A DNA stretch of 13,479 nucleotides from Spirochaetia bacterium. Its GTDB lineage: Bacteria > Spirochaetota > Spirochaetia > DTKZ01. The position numbers and the translations under genes are program-made. The stretch covers positions 1 to 13,479 of the forward strand of contig JAISXE010000125.1 in assembly GCA_031270615.1 (NCBI GenBank), read 5' to 3'. Under the pieces are notes generated by a model. It was not told where the DNA came from and ran no database searches. It was given only the letters and a program-made list of their open reading frames with translations. This document shows positions 8,315-12,477 of this stretch, in pieces (positions within the stretch are counted from its first letter, which is position 1; each line of letters begins with the position of its first letter).

Positions 8315-8929
8315 ATGGTACTAAAAAACTTTATCGTGCTGGAAGGCCTGGACGGCGCCGGAACCACCACCCAAGCCAAACTCCTCCACGAGCGCCACGC
8401 GCTCCAGGGCATACGCGCCGTCCTGACCCAGGAACCCACCAGCCAGCCCATCGGCCTCGCCATCCGCAAAATCCTGCGCAAGGAAACCCCCGCCCTGCCG
8501 GAAACCCTTGCCTACCTCTTCGCCGCCGACAGAAACGAGCATCTCCACGGCCCCGGCGGAATCCGCGACCTAAGCGCGCAAGGCTGCCGCGTCATCTCCG
8601 ACAGGTACCTCTTCTCCTCCCTCGCCTACCAGTCCGTCGGCTGCGGTTGGGACCTCGTGCGCGAGCTCAACCGGCGCTTCCCCCTGCCCGAAATCCTCAT
8701 ATACCTCGACATCCAGCCCCGCGAAGGCGAAAAGCGCCTCCAGTCCCGCCAGCAACGGGAAATCTTCGAATTCGAGGACTTCCAAACCAAAGCCGCCGCA
8801 GGCTACGGGCGGGTCCTGCGCGAGTACGCCGCCTCCGCGATGCGCATCCTCAGCATAGACGCCACGCGCCCCCCCCAAGCCATACACGAGGAAATCTGGG
8901 AATTCGTAAAAGCAGGGGAAGTGAAATAA
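8315..8929 (+). CDS. tmk: Thymidylate kinase with an atypical P-loop
   Basis: Thymidylate kinase phosphorylates dTMP to dTDP in the cytoplasm, an essential step in dTTP synthesis. The 204-residue length matches the family. Landmarks are the P-loop region EGLDGAGTTTQ (10-20), the TMK signature ISDRYLFSSLAYQ (94-106) with the DR pair at 96-97, LIYLDI (128-133), and an Arg-rich LID segment around 140-150. The invariant P-loop lysine (as in GAGKTT) is replaced by Thr17, while the rest of the loop is intact. I have an uncertain memory of similar GTTT/GTST loops in treponeme Tmk proteins, so this may be a lineage trait rather than a defect. An AAGG/AGGA stretch precedes the ATG. It is divergent from tamB with a 55-base gap. 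It ends 26 bases before the first copy of the island's inverted repeat. Confidence 0.92.
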   Translation: MVLKNFIVLEGLDGAGTTTQAKLLHERHALQGIRAVLTQEPTSQPIGLAIRKILRKETPALPETLAYLFAADRNEHLHGPGGIRDLSAQGCRVISDRYLFSSLAYQSVGCGWDLVRELNRRFPLPEILIYLDIQPREGEKRLQSRQQREIFEFEDFQTKAAAGYGRVLREYAASAMRILSIDATRPPQAIHEEIWEFVKAGEVK

Positions 8930-8955
8930 AAAACAAAAAGTAACTAAAGAAGAAT

Positions 8956-9097
8956 TTGGGCGCGTTTTTTTGCCCTGCAAAAAAACCGGGCTTTCCGGGG
9001 CTGCGCTGTCTCTCCGGCCCGGGAGGCATGGGCGAGCAGCGTTTTGCGAAGAAAATCGCGACCAGCCCTGCGGGCGCGCTTCGCGCCCCCTACAATC
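8956..9097 (+). repeat. Structured ~142-bp interspersed repeat, copy A (left boundary of island)
   Basis: This segment matches the reverse complement of 12291-12432 along its whole length, with scattered substitutions and small indels (for example GGGCGAGCAGCG and GCGACCAGCCCTGCGGGCG are shared exactly). It contains three hairpins. The first is at 8964-8986, a 10-bp stem of G, seven T and GC around CCT. The second is at 9039-9059, a stem with two mismatches around GAA. The third is at 9072-9088, GGGCGCG around CTT. It can be read as open frames in several directions, but no ribosome binding site or conserved product is apparent, so I treat it as non-coding. Confidence 0.85.
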
Positions 9098-9125
9098 CCT
9101 CGCGCGGTGACAGAGAACGCAACAA

Positions 9126-9146
9126 CGGAACCGCGAAGCGGTTCCG
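9126..9146. repeat. Perfect 9-bp hairpin with GCGAAGC apex
   Basis: The arms are CGGAACCGC and GCGGTTCCG, and the loop is GAA. The apex heptamer GCGAAGC is known to form an unusually stable DNA mini-hairpin. No T-run follows (TGCGTAAAAAA), so a terminator on the plus strand is not supported. Confidence 0.8.
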
Positions 9147-9194
9147 TGCGTAAAAAACCAGGCGGCAGCCAGATAGGCCCGCTGTGATTTGGAA

Positions 9195-9226
9195 GGCATG
9201 GTCCATACCTGGGTATGGACCATGCC
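9195..9226. repeat. 32-bp near-perfect palindrome (15-bp arms)
   Basis: The left arm GGCATGGTCCATACC (9195-9209) is exactly complementary to 9212-9226, with only TG between them. TTGGA (9189-9193) and TCCAA (9233-9237) outside extend the symmetry after short unpaired stretches. There is no T-run, so it is not an obvious terminator. A protein-binding site or the end or remnant of a mobile repeat are both possible. Confidence 0.85.
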
Positions 9227-9249
9227 ATAAAATCCAATTCCTTGCCAAA

Positions 9250-9282
9250 CGAAGATACCCCGGAGCTTGCTCCGAGGTTCTT
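9250..9282. repeat. Imperfect hairpin upstream of the antitoxin promoter
   Basis: CCCCGGAGC-TT-GCTCCGAGG (one mismatch in nine pairs) is flanked by GAAGA (9250-9254) and TCTTC (9278-9282), which can continue the stem after a small asymmetric bulge. It is followed by ATTCC rather than a T-run. It may insulate the toxin-antitoxin promoter from upstream transcription. Confidence 0.55.
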
Positions 9283-9316
9283 CATTCCTATAATTTCATG
9301 AAGCCTGGAATCCCCC

Positions 9317-9345
9317 TTGACTTTAACAATCTAGTTGCTTAGACT
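9317..9345 (+). promoter_or_regulatory. Sigma-70-type promoter of the antitoxin-toxin operon, with internal operator
   Basis: TTGACT (9317-9322) and TAGACT (9340-9345) are separated by an ideal 17 bases. CTAGT (9331-9335) and ACTAG (9343-9347) form an inverted repeat overlapping the -10. This is where an autoregulating Phd-type antitoxin would be expected to bind. AGGAAG precedes the ATG at 9364. Confidence 0.7.
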
Positions 9346-9363
9346 AGTTTACAGGAAGCAACC

Positions 9364-9597
9364 ATGGACATAGGAACTTTTGAAGCCAAAACACGCTTTT
9401 CGGCGATTATCGAAGAAGTGCAAAAAGGCGCGGATTATACCATCACCAAACGGGGAAAACCCGTGGCAAAAATCATTCCTTTTCAGGAAGCCGGGACAAG
9501 CAGGGCGCAAGCAGTCGCGCAATTAAAGAAATGCCGGAAGCTATTCAAGGGAAACCGAAAATTTAATATCAGACAGGCCATCAATAGAGTTGTTTAG
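9364..9597 (+). CDS. Type II antitoxin, Phd/YefM family
   Basis: This 77-residue protein is a predicted antitoxin that neutralises the PIN ribonuclease encoded next and represses its own promoter. Residues 1-42 carry the Phd/YefM fold pattern: MDIGTFEAKTRFSAIIEEVQ, then the YTITKRGKPVAKIIP block with the TKRGKPVA turn characteristic of the family. Residues about 43-77 are basic and probably form the toxin-wrapping tail. An AGGAAG ribosome binding site lies 7 bases before the ATG, and a good promoter with an overlapping inverted repeat lies just upstream. The stop codon is buried in the left arm of a perfect hairpin. The toxin gene starts 168 bases later instead of overlapping as usual. Family call is confident; the pairing with the downstream toxin is inferred from position. 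Confidence 0.88.
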   Translation: MDIGTFEAKTRFSAIIEEVQKGADYTITKRGKPVAKIIPFQEAGTSRAQAVAQLKKCRKLFKGNRKFNIRQAINRVV

Positions 9598-9619
9598 AAA
9601 CCTCAGTTTCTAAACAACT
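9588..9619. repeat. Hairpin 1 of the antitoxin-toxin spacer (14-bp stem, includes antitoxin stop codon)
   Basis: The left arm AGTTGTTTAGAAAC (9588-9601) pairs exactly with GTTTCTAAACAACT (9606-9619) around a CTCA loop. The TAG stop codon of the antitoxin lies in the left arm. The sequence resembles hairpin 4 of the same spacer (both carry TTGTTTA followed by an AGAA-type segment). Confidence 0.85.
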
Positions 9620-9633
9620 TCTCTCCAAAAATA

Positions 9634-9666
9634 CCAATGTCAACGAGTTAACTCGTTGACAATTGG
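9634..9666. repeat. Hairpin 2 of the antitoxin-toxin spacer (perfect 22-bp palindrome with extended arms)
   Basis: GTCAACGAGTT (9639-9649) is followed directly by its exact reverse complement (9650-9660). CCAAT (9634-9638) and ATTGG (9662-9666) add five more pairs with one bulged A at 9661. Confidence 0.85.
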
Positions 9667-9678
9667 GGTAAAAATACT

Positions 9679-9707
9679 GGAATTTGCCGCCATTTTCGGC
9701 AAATTCC
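9679..9707. repeat. Hairpin 3 of the antitoxin-toxin spacer (11-bp stem)
   Basis: GGAATTTGCCG (9679-9689) pairs perfectly with CGGCAAATTCC (9697-9707) around CCATTTT. Confidence 0.85.
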
Positions 9708-9710
9708 GCG

Positions 9711-9748
9711 AGACTTGTTTAAGAACCGGCAGGTTCTTAAACAAGTCT
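9711..9748. repeat. Hairpin 4 of the antitoxin-toxin spacer (perfect 17-bp stem)
   Basis: AGACTTGTTTAAGAACC (9711-9727) pairs perfectly with 9732-9748 around GGCA. It ends 17 bases before the toxin ATG and close to the weak GAAGG that is the only candidate ribosome binding site. Confidence 0.88.
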
Positions 9749-9765
9749 AATGAAGGCCGGCCCTG

Positions 9766-10176
9766 ATGGTTTATGTGTTTGACTCTTCCTTCATCGCGGC
9801 CCTGATACTGCCGGATGGAAAAAACAAAAAGACGGACAGCATCTTTTCCCGCATCACGGAGGACGAGGAGATACACGTCCCCGCGCTCCTGTGGTACGAG
9901 ATGGGCAACATTCTGAAAAACCTTGTGCGGCGAGGGCGTTTCAAATACCAGGATGCTCTTGGCCTTATTCCCGCGCTGTCCGCCCTGCGGCTTACGACCG
10001 ATTTGGCGCAGGGAAGCCCGTACACGGAAAAACTGCTGCGCCTTGCCCAGGATTACGCCTTGGGTTCCTACGATGCGGCCTATCTGGAACTGGCGGGGCG
10101 GAAAAAAGCCTCCTTATGCAGTTGGGACGAAGCACTGCGAAAGGCCGCAGCACGCTACGGCATCCCTTTGGTGTGA
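9766..10176 (+). CDS. PIN-domain ribonuclease toxin, VapC-like
   Basis: PIN toxins cleave RNA (tRNA, rRNA or mRNA depending on subfamily) with a Mg/Mn-dependent acidic active site. This 136-residue protein starts with the typical VYVFDSSFIAALIL strand-helix. It has all four expected acidic residues: Asp6, Glu45 (WYEMGN), Asp103 (GSYDAAYLELA) and Asp121 (CSWDEALRKAA). It appears intact. Length is normal for VapC. The ATG at 9766 begins right at the PIN fold, but its only SD candidate is GAAGG about 10 bases upstream, and a 10-codon frame starting at 9750 overlaps the start. Toxin output is therefore probably low and may depend on structure in the spacer. Partner antitoxin is inferred to be the Phd-like gene upstream. 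RNA target cannot be predicted. Confidence 0.88.
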   Translation: MVYVFDSSFIAALILPDGKNKKTDSIFSRITEDEEIHVPALLWYEMGNILKNLVRRGRFKYQDALGLIPALSALRLTTDLAQGSPYTEKLLRLAQDYALGSYDAAYLELAGRKKASLCSWDEALRKAAARYGIPLV

Positions 10177-10210
10177 GCCATCGCGCCGTCCGTGAAATCC
10201 ACAGCCCCCG

Positions 10211-10325
10211 GTCATTGCGAGGGGCCGACATAGCCATTGCCGTTATAAAAGGCGGCAGCCCCGAAGCAATCCAGCACGGAAAACATCCGTGGATTTATGG
10301 ATTGCTTCGCCGCTGAACCAATGAC
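10211..10325. repeat. GTCATTGCGAG/GAAGCAATCC-type palindromic repeat
   Basis: GTCATTG (10211-10217) and CAATGAC (10319-10325) are the outer arms. GAAGCAATCC (10263-10272) and GGATTGCTTC (10299-10308) are inner arms, with CACGG and CCGTG inside them. I recognise the GTCATTGCGAG ... GAAGCAATCC layout as a repeat type seen between genes in many unrelated bacteria. It occupies most of the gap 10177-10378, which has no gene. Confidence 0.75.
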
Positions 10326-10378
10326 GGGAAGGGGCATAATATTATGCGGGACTGCGTGCGGGATTTTGCCCTGCGGGG

Positions 10379-10612
10379 CTACGCGGAAGCCATCTCCTTG
10401 CGTATCAGTTCGCCGATGATCTCCGCAGGGGTTTTATGGGTAGCCATCGCTTTAACCATCAGATAATCCGCTGAAAAATCGTCAATCGTTACCGTGCGGG
10501 CGGCAGCCTTGCGCTGTGAAAAGAAACCTGAACCATTAGGACCAACTTTGGGTGTGTTTTGGGTCCATTTTTCGTCCAGTCTGTCATATTCTTCGTCGGT
10601 TAAATCTTTCAT
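10379..10612 (-). CDS. Small antitoxin-like protein with probable ribbon-helix-helix C terminus, no toxin partner seen
   Basis: The product is 77 residues. Residues 1-35 are polar and Gly/Pro-containing (KDLTDEEYDRLDEKWTQ, then PKVGPNGSGFF). Residues about 39-76 (ARTVTIDDFSADYL, then HKTPAEIIGELIRKEMA) have the strand-helix-turn-helix pattern of small RHH antitoxins. A G-rich AGGGGGG lies 4 bases before the ATG, and a good promoter lies about 120 bases upstream on the same strand. Neither neighbour on this strand is a toxin gene. The upstream stretch to 10758 holds no convincing ORF, so the gene is either a solitary regulator or the survivor of a decayed pair. I do not recognise a characterised family member; the DNA-binding role is an inference from the pattern. 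Confidence 0.72.
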   Translation of the reverse strand: MKDLTDEEYDRLDEKWTQNTPKVGPNGSGFFSQRKAAARTVTIDDFSADYLMVKAMATHKTPAEIIGELIRKEMASA

Positions 10613-10652
10613 TTTTCCCCCCTGTGTTCAAGCAGCCGGATAAACGCGGGAC

Positions 10653-10674
10653 GGTATTTCATGCGTGAAATACC
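10653..10674 (-). repeat. 9-bp hairpin in the leader of the RHH-like gene
   Basis: GGTATTTCA and TGAAATACC pair perfectly around a 4-base loop. The hairpin lies between the predicted promoter (10730-10758) and the start codon at 10612, so it would be in the 5' untranslated RNA. Confidence 0.6.
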
Positions 10675-10729
10675 CGGATTGTGTCGTCCGAGCGGCGGGA
10701 TTGAACAATAGAGCAACATTCATATTTCC

Positions 10730-10758
10730 AGTATACAACGGTTTTCCCGTTCCGTAAA
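10730..10758 (-). promoter_or_regulatory. Promoter of the RHH-like gene with an inverted repeat in the spacer
   Basis: On the minus strand TTTACG (10753-10758) and TATACT (10730-10735) are separated by 17 bases. AACGG (10737-10741) and CCGTT (10747-10751) form an inverted repeat between the two boxes, a likely operator position for an autoregulator. The leader would be about 110 bases long. Confidence 0.6.
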
Positions 10759-10808
10759 GGAGTACGCAATTGATACCCGGAAAACTTGTAATCGTGGCGG
10801 CCGCATGG

Positions 10809-10828
10809 GCGGCAGACCGTCCTGCCGC
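10809..10828. repeat. 7-bp hairpin abutting the ATPase promoter
   Basis: GCGGCAG (10809-10815) and CTGCCGC (10822-10828) pair around ACCGTC. The right arm ends exactly at the first base of the -35 box TTGACA. Confidence 0.5.
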
Positions 10829-10858
10829 TTGACAAACAGCCTCCGACTGATTTACTAT
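10829..10858 (+). promoter_or_regulatory. Promoter of the AAA ATPase gene
   Basis: A consensus TTGACA (10829-10834) is followed after 18 bases by TACTAT (10853-10858). The -10 box and most of the spacer lie inside the left arm and loop of a large palindrome (10840-10880), suggesting repressor control. Confidence 0.65.
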
Positions 10859-10880
10859 TGAAAAGTAAATCAGTCGGAGG
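10840..10880. repeat. Palindrome with perfect 17-bp arms spanning the promoter and ribosome binding site of the ATPase gene
   Basis: CCTCCGACTGATTTACT (10840-10856) is exactly complementary to 10864-10880, with ATTGAAA between. The right arm ends in GGAGG, the Shine-Dalgarno sequence of the GTG start at 10889 (8 bases away). In RNA made from an upstream promoter the stem would hide this site. RNA from the local promoter would begin near the loop and leave it free. Confidence 0.85.
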
Positions 10881-10888
10881 TAATTACC

Positions 10889-12127
10889 GTGTATATTTAC
10901 CGCCACGCGGCGCGGGCCCTGCGCGAAATGCAAAGGCATTTTGGCGCGGTTTTAGTAACCGGCCCCCGTCAGGTGGGCAAAACAACCCTTATTGAAGAAA
11001 CCATTATCAAACACGGCAAAAAGAAAATCTCCCGGGTTACGCTGGATGATCCTTTAAGCCTTGAAACAGCCCATGACGAGGCGGGCCGTTTTTTTCTGGA
11101 CCATAAACCGCCTGTCTTTGTCGATGAAATCCAATATGCGCCCGGTCTTTTCCCCTATATAAAAATGATTGTGGATTCGCAAAAGAAAAACGGCTTGTTT
11201 TTTATGTCCGGCTCGCAGCAATTTTCGCTGATGCAGGGAATAAGCGAATCCCTGGCCGGCAGGGTCGGCATAATTGATATTTTGGGCCTTTCGCTGAGGG
11301 AAATCATGGACGATGCTTTCAGCGAATCATTTTGCCCCACCGGCGCTTATTTGGACACCCGCAGGAAGCATCCCCTGCCCTGCGATTTTGACACGCTCTG
11401 GAACACCATCTGGCGGGGCGCCATGCCCCGGCTCTACGCCGATCCCGCGCTGCCGGCTCAGGCTTTTTATGCCGCATACCTGCGCACCTATATCGAAAGG
11501 GATGTGCGCGCGCTCATCAATATCGGGGACGAGAAGAAATTCCTTTCATTTATTCGCGCCGTGGCGGCACGGACCGGGCAAATGCTGAACATCGCCAATC
11601 TTGCGGACGATATAGATGTCTCGCGCACTACCGCCGAAAGGTGGCTTTCAATCCTGATGACTGCCAATATTGTTTTCCTGCTGCGCCCTTTTCATGCCAA
11701 TATCACGAAGCGGGAAATAAAGGCCCCTAAATTGTATTTCCTTGATACGGGCCTTGCCGCGTACCTTATCGGGTGGGATACTCCGTCCGTGCTGCGCAAC
11801 GGGGCAATGGGCGGCGCGTTTTTTGAGACCTTTGTCATAACGGAAATAATCAAAAGTTACGTCAATAAGGGCGTTCAGCCGCCCCTGTTCTATTACCGCG
11901 ACAAGGAACAAAGGGAGATTGACCTGCTCATCTGGAGGAATGGCCATCTGCATCCGCTGGAGATAAAAATGACCGCGAATCCCGAAAAAAGACATACCGC
12001 CGCGTTTGGCGTTCTGGATGGTTGTCCCGCCCCATACGAACGGGGGGAAGGCGGCGTAATCTGCTGTTATGATGAACCCGTTTCCCTCGGAGCCGCCGAC
12101 AGGGTTATTCCCATAAAATACCTGTGA
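10889..12127 (+). CDS. AAA_14/DUF4143-family ATPase with C-terminal PD-(D/E)xK-like segment
   Basis: This 412-residue protein belongs to the common but poorly understood archaeal/bacterial ATPase family with an AAA_14 domain and DUF4143. Residues 25-33 (GPRQVGKTT) are the Walker A motif with Lys31. VFVDEIQ with Asp79/Glu80 is Walker B, and SGSQQF (107-112) is the sensor-like motif. Around residues 225-260 a winged-helix-like segment (LADDIDVSRTTAERWLSIL) follows. Near the C terminus REID (342-345) and LEIK (357-360) give the E-I-D ... E-x-K pattern of the nuclease-like DUF4143 tail. Start is GTG, 8 bases after GGAGG. All motifs appear intact. Function is unknown; genes of this family often sit in variable regions near toxin-antitoxin systems, so a stress or defence role is only a guess. 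Confidence 0.9.
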   Translation: MYIYRHAARALREMQRHFGAVLVTGPRQVGKTTLIEETIIKHGKKKISRVTLDDPLSLETAHDEAGRFFLDHKPPVFVDEIQYAPGLFPYIKMIVDSQKKNGLFFMSGSQQFSLMQGISESLAGRVGIIDILGLSLREIMDDAFSESFCPTGAYLDTRRKHPLPCDFDTLWNTIWRGAMPRLYADPALPAQAFYAAYLRTYIERDVRALINIGDEKKFLSFIRAVAARTGQMLNIANLADDIDVSRTTAERWLSILMTANIVFLLRPFHANITKREIKAPKLYFLDTGLAAYLIGWDTPSVLRNGAMGGAFFETFVITEIIKSYVNKGVQPPLFYYRDKEQREIDLLIWRNGHLHPLEIKMTANPEKRHTAAFGVLDGCPAPYERGEGGVICCYDEPVSLGAADRVIPIKYL

Positions 12128-12210
12128 CCTCTCCCCTGCTTCAATCCCGACACAAAGCCGTGTGCCGCCTCCCCCGGAATCAAACCGGCGCGCGAGACGC
12201 CACTATACGG

Positions 12211-12224
12211 CACGCGAAAGCGTG
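12211..12224. repeat. 5-bp hairpin with GAAA loop inside a larger inverted pair
   Basis: CACGC-GAAA-GCGTG sits between GTGCCGCCT (12162-12170) and AGGCGGCAC (12235-12243), which are exact inverse complements 64 bases apart. This may be an extension of the neighbouring repeat copy B or a separate small element. Apart from this and copy B, the gap 12128-12477 shows no gene or clear terminator. Confidence 0.5.
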
Positions 12225-12290
12225 TTCATCTTGCAGGCGGCACGGCGAGCGCCCATAGAAAAGCATTGCCGGGAATAAAGGCAGCAGGGC

Positions 12291-12432
12291 GATTGTAGGG
12301 GGCGCTGAAAGCGCGCCCGCAGGGCTGGTCGCGATTTGCTTCGCAAATCGCTGCTCGCCCATGCATCCCGGGCCGGAGCGATAGCGCAGCCCCGCAAAGC
12401 CCGGTTTTTGGCTTTGCCAAAAACGCGCCCAA
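12291..12432 (-). repeat. Structured ~142-bp interspersed repeat, copy B (right boundary of island)
   Basis: This is the inverted copy of 8956-9097. Its hairpins are 12404-12424 (9-bp stem, five T plus GGC against GCC plus five A), 12331-12351 (perfect 9-bp stem, apex GCGAAGC on the minus strand) and 12300-12318 (6-bp GGGCGC/GCGCCC stem). The first stem is kept by paired changes relative to copy A, and the second is perfect here where copy A has two mismatches. Open frames run across it on the minus strand but have no supporting start signals. Confidence 0.85.
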
Positions 12433-12477
12433 CCCCATTCCTCACTCTTTCGGATTTTTCGCCGAAAATATAAGGTG

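Noticed and set aside
6193..8943. Very long plus-strand open frame (about 916 codons) opposite tamB and running into tmk
   Set aside because: It is a shadow of the GC-rich minus-strand tamB codons. It is extremely rich in Arg/Pro/Lys, has no domain pattern, and overlaps tmk in another frame.
8964..8986. Hairpin after tmk as a Rho-independent terminator
   Set aside because: The stem is T/A-rich on its arms, but no T-run follows on the plus strand and the stem belongs to the 142-bp repeat.
9588..9748. CRISPR array
   Set aside because: The repeated units are hairpins of different sequence with 3-14 base spacing, not identical direct repeats with unique spacers, and there are no cas genes.
10628..10939. 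Minus-strand open frame of 103 codons upstream of the RHH-like gene
   Set aside because: It runs across the ATPase start, its promoter and the palindrome, has no ribosome binding site, and the sequence is low-information. I considered a decayed BrnT-like toxin (a frame with SDDTIRVFHA) but the match is too weak.
8956..12432. Insertion sequence or integrated prophage
   Set aside because: No transposase, integrase or phage structural gene is present, and no clear target-site duplication could be seen outside the two repeat copies.
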